From: Litoditis marina | Lineage: Eukaryota; Nematoda; Chromadorea; Rhabditida; Rhabditidae | Assembly: GCA_964036275.1 (NCBI GenBank) | Contig: OZ038433.1 | Coordinates: 38,163,336-38,227,335 of the forward strand | Length of the DNA: 64,000 nucleotides | Direction of reading: 5' to 3' | In this document: piece after piece, positions 49,201 through 56,800 of the stretch | How the letters are laid out: each line of letters opens with the position of its first letter | How positions within the stretch are numbered: the stretch's first letter is position 1 | Notes under the pieces: model-generated | The model's database searches: none | The model's input: the letters and a program-made list of their open reading frames with translations, nothing else | Told to the model about the DNA's origin: nothing | Program-made: the position numbers and the translations under genes

Positions 49201-50833
49201 ATCAATAGCCACGCTCATTTAAGTGTTCCCCTAAGTATCATATGAGTTTTGAGCACCTGGTTTGCATTGAGTCTCAACGTAGGTGTCGGTTGCCCAGTAT
49301 TCTCGTCCAGCATTTTTGTAGATCTTCGATGGTTCGTTTCCACCGACGTAGGTGGCATTGATCATGTTGGCCGGCGTCAGTCGAAGACAACCTCGACGAC
49401 ACAACGGGGGCTCCTGAAACGCCAATGTTCGTATACCGTAACCGAACTCATGAGTATGCTTGATTTTTTAGATCAATCCAACCTGTGTATAGGGTTTGTA
49501 AAACCGTTGTGGACACCGTACCGGGTTTGGCGATGAGCCAGCCAGTCTGCGTATAATTGATCTACACACTCTCTCAACCGCTGGCAAGTAATAAACGATC
49601 GCTCGCCCCGCATCGCTCAAGCAATCGACCCTTCTGCTGTCTTTATGAGTAAAAGGGCGACTATAGTAACACGTACGCGCTTTCTCTCTGCATTCACATC
49701 CCGTCTGTCATAGTCAGAACAAGATGAAGGTGTCGGGACGTTCGTTATGTTCTTACAGTAACCCAGAATTAATTCTCGTTCGACAATAGATTATCAACAC
49801 TATGGATTTCGCAGATGAGATGGTTTACGTGAGATATTGGATATCGTTTTAGAACTTGCTAGTAATTGATAGTATTTAACAGTGCACAATCAAGAGAATT
49901 GTTCATTTTGGGATCAGTGACAATCAGTATGATTCTTATCCTTCTGCTTTGTTAGCGCCTTGTGACCTATCGTAATGGTTTTGACGTTTTTTCTCAAAAC
50001 TTTACCAATGATATACTACTATGCCAAGTTACACTCCTTATGCCTGATATCACGCCTGAAGATTTTTATGTTGTGAAAAATGGCATACCGATCGCCCCTG
50101 CTCGGTCCGCCACTCTCCACCTGTCAGACAAGTCATTTCGATTCCGTCGCCCTCAGGGTCGTCTTCAAAGTAGAATCCACCTTCTTCCGCATTCAGACCT
50201 AAAGCATTTGTGAAGATTCTCAATTAGCGTCAAGTTGTTACGGTGCGTATCCTCCATTTTGAATTGACACGCATTTCGCATTCTGTATCACTTAGGCACT
50301 CCGTGGTACCGTACTCTATCGCTTCTATAACTATGACACAATCGCCAAACCCGTGAGAAAGTTTAAAGTTCTGGAAGTTGAGGAACCTACTTTGTTTGCA
50401 CTTGACCATGAACGTGCAGCCAGGTTTGACTCCGTACGAGTCGGGCGGTGCCTTGCACTGCAGGGAGTTGCGGACTTCGTTGGGGAGTGGAACCAAGTTC
50501 TCGTCGTTGAACACGAACAAACATTGAGAATAACATTTGGACACCAAAAAAGCTCCTGAAAAAGTTAGTTAATATTTGTTGGGTGTCATTCTGTCAGATA
50601 GGAACCACCTACTAAAATGTCACTATAGAGACGCTACCAATTACAGTAGCGTCCCTACAAACGGCGTTAGATATGTTTTGTTCCATTTGTTGTCAGCATA
50701 GCGACGTCTGATACAGTACACCCAACAAAACTTATACTCTGCATTTGATAAGCTGAACCTCAAGATAACCAGTCTAGATACTTAACATATTACCTATCAG
50801 AAATAGGCCGATTGGCCTATGTCTGGAGCCCAT
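5650..50833 (-). CDS. Giant secreted multi-CCP (sushi)-like protein, 96 exons traced, 3' end not reached
   Basis: I joined 96 exons from the ATG at 50,833 down to 5,650. Their coding lengths sum to 13,150 nt and the frame stays open across every junction (about 4,383 residues), ending in phase 1 like the equivalent exon of the next repeat. The product has a signal peptide and about 51 modules with CCP spacing: C1, C2-x-x-G-[YF], C3-x-x-G-x-[WY], C4. Most modules are split by a phase-1 intron right after the C2-x-x-G motif and are joined by phase-0 introns, so modules can duplicate without breaking the frame. Many modules carry an extra cysteine pair. N-x-S/T sites and Thr/Ser-rich linkers suggest heavy glycosylation. 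CCP proteins bind other extracellular proteins; the partner here is unknown. No transmembrane segment was seen in the traced part. The following exons probably lie left of the window beyond the BEL insertion. Confidence 0.85.
9712..23397 (-). CDS. Seven-unit tandem exon array of the giant CCP gene (two six-cysteine modules per unit)
   Basis: Each unit has four exons of 207, 136, 92 and 117 nt (184 residues), all in frame. In gene order the units are: 23191-23397, 22916-23051, 22557-22648, 22248-22364; 21516-21722, 21241-21376, 20882-20973, 20573-20689; 19848-20054, 19573-19708, 19214-19305, 18905-19021; 15666-15872, 15391-15526, 15032-15123, 14723-14839; 13998-14204, 13723-13858, 13364-13455, 13055-13171; 12323-12529, 12048-12183, 11689-11780, 11380-11496; 10786-10992, 10512-10647, 10123-10217, 9712-9919. 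The 207-nt exon is one whole module. The 136/92-nt pair is a second module split after its CGDG. The 117-nt exon is a Thr/Ser-rich linker. The last unit diverges: a 95-nt exon and a 208-nt exon that fuses a linker to the first half of the next module type. Confidence 0.85.
16157..16865. repeat. Long inverted repeat (foldback), arms about 280 bp, loop about 150 bp
   Basis: The left arm runs from attcatgaaaaagtggggg to about 16437. The right arm (about 16587-16865) is its reverse complement, ending ccccactttttcatgaat. Each arm itself contains two copies of a segment of about 100 bp with tacaaaagtcgtaaaatatttt. It forms the 5' portion of the mobile element and would fold into a very stable hairpin in the intron RNA. 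Confidence 0.85.
16978..18090. repeat. 130-bp minisatellite with repeated TGACGTCA palindromes
   Basis: The gtctccagaatcccag block recurs at 17281, 17411, 17541, 17671, 17801, 17931 and 18061, exactly 130 bases apart, with more diverged copies before. Each unit has a gtgacgtcaacttt and a second gacgtcatc site, so about a dozen TGACGTCA octamers, the CRE/CREB consensus, occur in this stretch. Confidence 0.9.
18398..18433. repeat. (ACCC)n tract with G-quadruplex potential on the minus strand
   Basis: A run of accc repeats within the mobile element reads as six or more GGG runs separated by single T or TGT on the minus strand. That is the sense strand of the giant gene, so the quadruplex could form in its pre-mRNA. 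Confidence 0.6.
23488..23580 (-). pseudogene. Two tandem relics of an exon start in an intron of the giant gene
   Basis: Two copies of a 44-bp segment (aattcaacgattactatcgttgagacactgaaa) resemble the 5' end of exon 52 at 24,670-24,706, including its tttcag acceptor. On the minus strand they read VSTIVIVEFIE, against STVMIVELEK in the exon. The rest of the exon is absent, so they look like truncated exon copies at the array edge. Confidence 0.5.
23868..29037 (-). CDS. Exons 43-54 of the giant CCP gene: duplicated block of modules 22-28
   Basis: Exons: 28920-29037, 28344-28556, 27706-27842, 27469-27538, 27250-27374, 26914-27037, 26178-26305, 25467-25584, 25063-25275, 24570-24706, 24336-24405, 23868-23992. 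Exons 43-47 and 50-54 match one to one in length (118, 213, 137, 70, 125 nt) and closely in sequence, so about 3.4 kb was duplicated in tandem. Exons 48-49 form a single six-cysteine module left between the two copies. Exon 54 joins in phase 0 to the first exon of the 3' array at 23,397. Confidence 0.8.
24236..24296. repeat. Short degenerate gggacatt repeat
   Basis: Several gggacatt or ggacatt units occur within 60 bases of the intron between exons 53 and 54. No function is evident. Confidence 0.5.
26388..26530 (+). repeat. tRNA-derived SINE-like sequence, family 2
   Basis: The segment tggtcaagtggttagcg fits an internal A box and ggttcgatccc fits a B box, about 40 bases apart. A non-tRNA tail beginning gtcgcgctat follows. 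The minus-strand copy near 56.05-56.19 kb shares the two boxes and the gtcgcgctat junction. It lies in an intron between exons 48 and 49. It is not a plausible functional tRNA because no acceptor stem is evident. Confidence 0.55.
29254..32817 (-). CDS. Exons 35-42 of the giant CCP gene: modules 17-21
   Basis: Exons: 32685-32817, 32117-32250, 31593-31817, 31157-31253, 30808-30914, 30310-30442, 29938-30122, 29254-29460. Exons 37 and 42 carry a whole module end without the internal intron: exon 37 has CEEGYVYP and exon 42 has CEPGYEYAP in mid-exon. This is intron loss, or the ancestral state. Exon pair 38-39 is the six-cysteine module of this stretch. The donor after exon 36 (GTCGGT) is non-optimal and was chosen on phase. 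Confidence 0.76.
33133..36971 (-). CDS. Exons 25-34 of the giant CCP gene: modules 12-16
   Basis: Exons: 36848-36971, 36419-36531, 36099-36234, 35713-35858, 35250-35358, 34776-34954, 34317-34392, 33599-33753, 33425-33533, 33133-33233. Six-cysteine modules are in exon pairs 27-28 and 33-34, the others have four. Exon 26 uses a weak donor (GTTCGT), which I accepted because it keeps the phase. One intron here holds a 150-bp MITE and another a 92-bp tandem duplication. Confidence 0.78.
34048..34197. mobile_element. MITE with long terminal inverted repeats and CATA duplication
   Basis: The ends ctagaagatccc and gggatcttctag extend into arms of roughly 65-70 bases that include tcatcccatcctgcgtct. 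CATA flanks both sides. It lies in the intron between exons 31 and 32. Confidence 0.8.
35411..35595. repeat. Perfect 92-bp tandem duplication in an intron
   Basis: The segment agctgctacaatctgtta ... acggtattgtctt occurs twice head to tail (starts 35411 and 35503) between exons 28 and 29 of the giant gene, with no visible difference. It is either very recent or an assembly artefact. Confidence 0.85.
37165..37252. repeat. Purine-rich (GA)n simple repeat
   Basis: An almost pure gaga tract with scattered aaag lies in the intron downstream of the Penelope-like ORF. It may mark the element's 3' boundary or be an older microsatellite. Confidence 0.8.
37500..40789 (-). mobile_element. Penelope-like element with N-terminal GIY-YIG (Naiad-type), in an intron of the CCP gene
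   Basis: The single long ORF (37761-40376) sits in the intron between exons 24 and 25, in the same orientation as the host gene. Exact ends cannot be placed. The 3' side runs into a purine simple repeat at about 37165-37252 and the 5' side lies between 40,540 and the exon at 40,932-40,790. The intron is about 3.8 kb, against a few hundred bases for its neighbours, and nearly all the excess is this element. Confidence 0.75.
37761..40376 (-). CDS. Reverse transcriptase with N-terminal GIY-YIG endonuclease (Penelope-like)
   Basis: The ORF has 871 residues from its first ATG. The N-terminus (about residues 30-145) is a GIY-YIG nuclease: LIYLMTCSICKLQYVGET, then SLRQRMSGHKH with the catalytic Arg, and SKELYWIKLLQT with the catalytic Glu, followed by PFGLN. 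The reverse transcriptase is in the C-terminal half: a motif-A stretch DFTSLFTN, motif-B GIPQGNNASP and motif-C RYMDDILI, then FLDLELKL. The frame stays open upstream of this ATG to about 40,535 and includes a CNDAKCKICP zinc-binding-like motif, so translation may begin earlier, through an upstream exon or a non-ATG start. Most Penelope-like elements have the nuclease after the RT. The reversed order is known for the Naiad clade. The ORF is intact with all catalytic residues visible. Confidence 0.85.
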   Translation of the reverse strand: MILNNYVTSTHTGYRIKTVKSATISCKSTKLIYLMTCSICKLQYVGETQCSLRQRMSGHKHTFRSTNSHTYIANHFKLTGHTAESFTIEVLDDIDCETKQLRTSKELYWIKLLQTAAPFGLNDQIKGYGNITENLDPFEKPTNPYHGITIRRYKCKHRLKNNKTPNNITTEEIQNNFEINTVKEMHKYIRKLSNKQLDRLIEFIISDPMFHMLSKDIKHNMYACLTKHYWSKHKIKIIEQTHRILIPYIDKSLEKINLKKIFNNETITQFLNAVSTNTVLRTNIQYQYDRPFSSKVYNYNKFLKNLDQRQIVDIMSHDCVCNQDNYAKFQNPHYGHIILGNAEILNNSHLKTLLEKGTKFRLTEKDNTYNFNNILKNKAKEHASLLAKYHKLNKNKQQQLLDIYTRNIDSLVFQDYNRSNNYDIRIINRDIELLRDNFIITPIDKANCNYAFTCKKQYLKFMNAELGYDWTQNTTTNNNSTYEIYNKESKNDIITRHQSNTANLLRKPIDLEFNCIPTIYGLPKMHKTPIKFRFITGARASSIKELSLELRDILSFLKQHYMRYCKTIESRTNVRLYWSISGSYELLNKLKDQRNHKKQLYTADFTSLFTNPPHSVVYTSIAYIVRTCFNNSGSSNNYLVKQSKNRYTYNADIHPTKSSYLMYDIVYLLDYILKNSYATYGGKIYKQNKGIPQGNNASPLIADLTIIAMETIHILKNINDFRKDKYLACRYMDDILIISNNNEDLLAKCTGMYDPSLVLERTNDNNSACNFLDLELKLENNTLSTTLYNKTDDYDFKILKYPNIKSNIHNSIAKNTITGEIIRFSRCCSKTEDFMKRSKELRIRYLENGFSTTYVDENITKTILKKEKHNS
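40790..43102 (-). CDS. Exons 19-24 of the giant CCP gene: modules 9-11
   Basis: Exons: 42985-43102, 42588-42682, 42176-42326, 41811-41920, 41287-41425, 40790-40932. The module in exons 21-22 is of the six-cysteine type (C-x11-C-x5-C before the split); those in exons 19-20 and 23-24 have four. Exon 24 is followed by the intron that holds the Penelope-like element and joins in phase 0 to exon 25 at 36,971. Confidence 0.8.
41436..41565 (+). repeat. Possible tRNA-like repeat
   Basis: The sequence gtggtgaagtggtcaccg resembles an A box, with a weaker B-box-like gcgggtcatgctc 30 bases on. It is a single copy in this window, lying in an intron just outside exon 23, so support is weak. Confidence 0.3.
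43464..50555 (-). CDS. Exons 2-18 of the giant CCP gene: modules 1-8
   Basis: Exons: 50391-50555, 50089-50198, 49257-49413, 48631-48784, 48037-48161, 47224-47348, 46813-46951, 46322-46536, 45886-45949, 45740-45820, 45331-45495, 45170-45264, 44797-44953, 44467-44561, 44129-44306, 43896-43957, 43464-43571. Each module is split after C2-x-x-G, for example CKPG then FMFTDR at 49257/48784. Modules 1, 4 and 7 (exon pairs 2-3, 8-9, 14-15) carry the extra C-x5-C element; modules 2, 3, 5, 6 and 8 are the plain four-cysteine type. The junction between exons 5 and 6 is in phase 2, unlike the usual phase 0. These modules are divergent from one another, so this half is older than the 3' array. Confidence 0.8.
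47735..47906 (+). repeat. SINE-like repeat, family 1, copy on the plus strand
   Basis: It begins agggtactgtatatctcactttt and contains a tRNA-like stretch gcacagaggttagcggcctg...cgcaggttgattt. It ends agaccgaaatttataaatttggcacccactata. The minus-strand copy at 55.75-55.93 kb matches over its whole length. Confidence 0.65.
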
Positions 50834-50841
50834 CGAGCGCT
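50794..50841 (-). CDS. Exon 1 of the giant CCP gene: start codon and signal peptide
   Basis: On the minus strand a strong TTTTTTCAG acceptor is followed by eight bases and an ATG (50,833-50,831) encoding MGSRHRPIGLFLI. The donor at 50,793 is GTAATATG in phase 1. It joins exactly to exon 2, giving a continuous hydrophobic core PIGLFLIGAFLV with a likely cleavage site shortly after, near the YSQC residues. An acceptor directly before the start codon, with no exon evident further upstream, suits spliced-leader trans-splicing, common in nematodes. Confidence 0.78.
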
Positions 50842-53800
50842 CTGAAAAAAGTTAATTCATTCATGGATTCATAGAAATTGCTCATTGAGAGAGGTTGCTT
50901 GACGTCACTACCAAAGTTTCTGAAGTCGTATTGTGTGTTGGTGTTATCTCTGAATGTTTCAGGAGCACATAACTATCATTGGGAAAGCAAGCAGGATTCG
51001 GTTTCTTCGTAAGAGTTTGTGTTTTGCAAAAACAGTTGCAGAAACGGTATGTTGAACAGAATTACAGAATTGTATACGTGGCATAGATGGTAATACAGTA
51101 AGCGGTCGGGGAAAATCGAACAGCTATTACACGCTCTGAATCTGTTTGATGGCTTTCGGCTATAAATACTGAATATTTTTCGTGCGAATTTTGTTTTAAC
51201 GAGCGAAAGACAGCCACTTTAACGATCGTGAATTATATCTGGGAATATATCATGTATGAAACGCCATCGTTGCTCACCGGAAAATAATAAATCGACAGAC
51301 AAGATGTTTCTGACAAAAAATGTTGTACTGTAGAACAGAAGTATGAAAACTAACAACGGGCTGAAAAAAATTATGATGGAGAGTTGTGTGAATCTGGCTC
51401 ACGATTATCGTTTTCCTGATATCGACAACTCGGGCCCGAATTTAGTTAGCTACCGCAAACCATGAGACCACACAGGGTGTATAGTGCGTTAAAATATCCG
51501 CCTCATGTGAGACGCATACCATTGAACCAACTGGGTCTGTAGTACGAACGTTGTTGTTTATGTGTGTTCTTGTTCTTACACAGCCTAAAGTGAGATATAC
51601 AGTAAACCCCTCCAATGTTTAAGTTAAGCGACAACTAAACTGGAATTGGAACGGCCCTTGTCATTTAAATTGCGTACCAGTCGCTGCTCTCGCTAACCAT
51701 ACGTAAAATACAATAGATTCACATTATTCCTATGGCCCGCGCTCTACCGTACCCGTCACGTCAAGTTGTATTTAGTTTCTTCCGTTCCTGACAACCCACA
51801 TCAATATATCGTAATCAAAATAGTATAATTATTGATGATCAATCTATCGAAGTTATATCGAAGTTGTGACATTGCATTCAGTTTGTTCTCTATGAATTCC
51901 CGATGTAGATCAGGCACGGGAGGTTGATGTCTAAAGTGGTGAGCTCACCTGCGTGTCAAATTACTTGAGGAGCTGACCAAAAAAAGAAGGTAATTTGCTT
52001 TATGATAGGGTGATGGAGTTCTGTGTAGTAAGGATAACTGTGAACACAATCTCAGTCAATCGAAAAGCAGTAGTTGGTCGATGGTGACCTTTTTAAGAGC
52101 GGTCGCTCACGAACTAAATCACAAAGCAAAGAATATTGTGTATTGAACAGCTCAAATAGACGTTCCAAAGGTGATGGTTCGACTTATTAACTGAGGGACT
52201 GGATGAAACAATGAGTTATATTCCGTTTTCCAACGTATTTCTACATTCCACATTACTAGTTTGAAAACACGTTCAAAAATGTCTGTGAAAAATGTTCATA
52301 ACGAAAGACAATATTGAAGTCAGAAAATCGTGATGGAAAACTGTAGAGTCACATACAGTATGCTATTCTTAGAACTATACCAGTCTTTTATGTGTGTTCC
52401 TTCTTAGATCCACTGTATACAACATTTCAAACTAGTTGAACAATTTGGAAACAACTGATTATCACGTGACTAACGGCATTCTTCTCAAACAGTTTCCAGT
52501 TCCCTACTTCTCCGACCCCCGATAGCTTTCATTAGCAACGATTCATCCGACGCAAATTCCAGTTTTTTCGTCTATTCCAAGTCTCGTATTCGATTGTTAG
52601 TGACCAATATGTTCCTTCTGTGTTTCATTCTTCATCGATTATCTGAACACATTGCACGTACTCTCACAGACTACAACTCATACATTCAAAGGAAGTACCA
52701 CATCCATAATATGAAGTATGTTTGTAGCCAAGACCCCAAGTCTACGGTCCAGAAGTTTCATGTACACATATTTATAGGGAAATTCCCACAGTGTTTTCAA
52801 TACGTTGAGGATATCGAGTTTTTGCATTCGAGTCTCACTCCCTGTTAGAAAAAAGGGTTCCATTTTCCGACGAAGTTCAAGTGTGTCTAACTACTATTCA
52901 TTTGGAAGTTTTTTGAAGGTTTATAGAAGTGTTAAAAGAAAAGTGGAGGTCTATGTGCCATGTGGTTCTGATGCTCAGAGTTGCACACATTTCTTCACGT
53001 TCGTTCAGTATATATTTGAATTTTTCTCTCACAAAAACGCGCCTTCTACTCCGATACGTTTCAACTTTTTTTCGAGTTATAGTTTCCGCTAGAAACTTAT
53101 TTTCACGTCACTTCACGATGAAATTCACACATATCAAACAAATAAATACGAACATAAGAAGGTAGATTCAATCGGGAATTCTGCGGTGGTACAAGAATTA
53201 CTGCGAACAGAGTTTGCTACACCCGAATCGAGCTTGTACGGTATATTGCTCTGAGTCTCCCGATATTTTGAATTCGATTCCATTGGTCTCTGGTCAAAAC
53301 CCGTAAATCTTTTAAATTTCTAGACAATCGCTCGCACGACTGTGTGCGTGACTTTTCCTAATATCAGCGCTCCAAATCCGCATGGTTGCCGGCCAATGAT
53401 AACGAATTTTACCCGCGGTTGCATCCGGAGTGTTATGCCAAATTGCAACATATTACTTACATATTACTGGAATTATATTATAATGGTTTCTCACCTGACA
53501 TAAACGTTGAATAAAACCTAGTGACTGGGTTTCATATTCGCAAAAGGCGTTCATTTCTACCACTTATAATTAGAAGAAGTTTAAGGAGGGAAATACGAAT
53601 AGAGAAGAAAATATGAGGAGAGAGAGGGGGAATGAAAAAGAGATTTCATTTGCACTGTTCCATCTGGTAGCATGTATCTTATTTGCTCGTAATTATTGTG
53701 TACTGTAATTGTTTTTGAAGATAATGTTCCTGCTAGAGCTACGACTGTGATTATGATTAAAATGATTCCATCTTGTTCCTTATCATTGTGTTCTCATGTT

Positions 53801-53891
53801 TGAAATTTTGCTTCCAGTTATTTGAGTATGCTGTAACTCATCGAGCCCTGGATATCCGGAACCACTACTATTTCAATAATCACTGAAAAAC
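50842..53891. promoter_or_regulatory. Divergent intergenic region between the CCP gene and the lipase gene
   Basis: Three kilobases separate the two start regions, which point away from each other, so it should hold both promoters. Apart from the SINE relative near 51.5 kb I see no coding exon, RNA gene or clear core-promoter motif. A ttgcttccag acceptor-like site at about 53,817 could serve as a trans-splice site for the lipase mRNA. Confidence 0.4.
51465..51605 (-). repeat. Diverged relative of SINE family 1
   Basis: On the minus strand it shares the head ttactgtatatctcactttaggctgtgtaag with family 1 but has a different tRNA-like body (ttggttcaatggtatgcgtc). Only the head is convincingly shared. 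Confidence 0.4.
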
Positions 53892-56800
53892 ATGACGCAA
53901 TGGATAGGTGCTAGTATTTTCTGTGTTGTATTCTTTACTGCTGTGAAGGCGATGCCCTATCAATCGGTACCCATCCTACCATGGGTCGGTCAACCTACTT
54001 GTTCATCGTGCTCTGCTGGACCCGACCTTTCATCTACTTGTCCAAGATCAGAAGCGCTTATGACCTCGGTAATTGATTGTTTTTTATGTCTTTCATGCCA
54101 GTTCAGTATGTGATGTAGGACAATGTGGTGTTGGCTGTCTTTTCTCGACCAAATGAGGAGGTAATAAGGTTTTTAAAGCAGAAAGGGTTTGGTGGGATAC
54201 ACATAGCCGTGCTACAGAGACTGTTAGACATGATAAGCGTGCTAATGCGCTCTTGAACGAGAATTTCTCATTCTGCCGTATTCTACTACCAGGTTTGGCA
54301 GTAAACGATTTGTTTTGCAACGACAAATTATTGATTTTACAGCTTGATACGAAATGTGACGTAACAGAAACACTGAGAAAAACATCGTTTGAAGATAGCA
54401 ATTTACTGTGAATGCAACGTGGAAATAAATTCTGTACTTTCGACTAAAATAGTCCCATACCGTTGTGCTCCACTCAATTGCGCCTTCATCAAGTAGCATG
54501 AAAGAGATCAATTAATTTAAAGCTAAGTACTGTCATGAGAGCTCACGGCTCTTGTCTGAGTTGTTGTTCTATTAAATATTCCGTCAATTCGTGGACGGGA
54601 TATTTGTAAAGACAGAACCTTATACAGATATCGATCAATATTGCGCATTCGAAATCCGATCAAATTAATGTTCCCACGCCGTGACGTCTGCGGAGGAACT
54701 AAGCCCTTGAACGGTTCAAATTTGTTTTCGAAAAACATCATGTTCCAGCCAGAATTGATCAATCATTGGGGATACCCAGTAGAAACGCATCAAGTGATAA
54801 CGGAAGATGGATATATACTCCAACTACATCGCATACCTCATGGAAAAGTTGAGTTTCTGTGGGTAGTTTCGTTAAGAAATAGTTATGAGAAATATTGGTA
54901 CCAGAAAATCCCAAACTGGCAGAAACATGACAAAACGAATTGAAAGGAGATCAAACTGTCCGGTCTGTTCAGTCATGCCTCTAGTTTCAGGAAACATGAA
55001 TAACTGCAAAACTCGCCCAGTGATCTTTCTCCAACACGGTCTTTTCGGATCAAGTTCAAGTTGGCTTCTCAATACTCCTTCGCAATCAGCAGGTATTTCT
55101 GAAACCGAGTAACTGTACGCTGCTCCACTATTCATACTTCAAATTGCTGTTGCTCGATCACGGCGTGTCTGATTGCTGTTCTGTCTAAACATGGGAATTA
55201 TGACGTGTGAAGATCAAACTACAACAAAAGTTTAGCCTATGTGGTCGCTAGGTGCAGGTGATACTTCTGCTAGCTCGGCGGGCGCGGTTGGCAAAAATCA
55301 TATTTCCCCCTGCGTAGTTTATAATGTAAGTTCATCCATAACAACTTACTTCAAAACAGAATCAGGTGAACAGTATCCATAGAAGTGATTAAGCTGACAA
55401 AGTTGAGTGCATTAACCTCAATTTATTTAACGTGGACATATTTCAAATTTAGTTTCTATAATAACGAATTTCGGATGGACGAGCTCTTCATATTGTCAGA
55501 AACAATTTTAGCATGTTAAAGTTACGAAGACCTGCTCAACACGATAACTTTCAGGGTTCTTGTTTGCGGATGCTGGTTTTGACGTGTGGTTGGGAAACAT
55601 GCGTGGAAACATTTATTCCGATCAACATGTTTGTTTACAGAAATCAAACCCTCGGTTTTGGAGATTCAGGTACTCGTTACTAGAGTTTTACTCCACTCGG
55701 CGCGGTATCTCCACGGCACAGTGCATACACTGGTAGCCCACCCGAGCCTAGTTATAGTAGGTGCCAAATTCATAAATTTCTGTCTCTCGCCGGAATCGAA
55801 CCTGCCAGCAAAACATTCGTAGCAGGGCGCTAACCACTGCGCTATTATAGTACATAACCAGCTAGCTTTGGAATCGAAGAAATGTGTACGTACACAGCTG
55901 AAAGTGAGATATACAGTACCCTCCTGCATTTCCGTTGGCGACGACTATATCATCTGCACACCCCATCCCTTCACTGATATCATCAGTAACTTTATCGTGG
56001 CTCAACAATGTAGCCCACGGCTGGATGAATTGATTATGTTCTACTTATCTTGTAGAGGGTGAAGGCCGTTAGGGGTGAGTCATAGTACGAGCATGCAGTC
56101 CGTCCTACAAATAGCGCGACGAGCGGAATTCGAACCCGGGTCGAGTGAAGCTATACGCTATCCACTTTCTCACTTCGTCCTTGGAGTGAATAAAACAGAA
56201 AATTTTCATGAATATACAGAATGTTTCGGTGATTGAATCTGTTCCGCGGCGTTATTGAATACCAAAAGTATGTACTAGAAGTTGCACGCCCATATTCGGT
56301 GATGGGAAACCTGGAAATTATCAAAATTATGAAGTTGAATAAACCGTTATATGTTTATTGTGGCAGACTATCATAACTGTTACAATTTGAAGTAACATTA
56401 AAAACAGTCAATGTTAGTATACACTATTCTCCGTGAATTTTGAACAGAATAAGTAACAAGTAGCTGTAACGACAAGTTTTTTTCAGCTGGGAAGATATGG
56501 CTCGCTATGACCTACCCGCCATGATTGACTACGTGCTGGCCACCACCAACTCGGAACAGATATACTATGTGGGCCATTCCCAAGGCACGATGACAATGTT
56601 CGCCAAGCTTAGTACAGATCCCTGTTTTGCCAAGAAGGTTAGTGAACTCAATATTTTTATTCGTGAAAAAGTGGGGGCCCAACGACTGTGAGATTTGTCT
56701 TCTGCTGTGCGCCCCTTAGACAGCTACTCTCAAATGGAGCAGCTACTGCTACAAAAACCGGAAAATACTTATATACTCAAGTATAACTGTTCATTACAAA

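Noticed and set aside
49962..50213. Plus-strand ORF of 83 codons
   Set aside because: It is the antisense shadow of CCP exon 3 (50,089-50,198), which is supported by splice sites and frame.
52594..53165. Short plus-strand ORFs in the intergenic region
   Set aside because: They have no signal, motif or splice context, and their overlapping frames are typical of random AT-rich sequence.
55630..55641. A 12-base intron (gtttgtttacag) in lipase exon 4
   Set aside because: It is far below any usable intron length, and the frame is open through it with the expected FWRFSW family sequence following.
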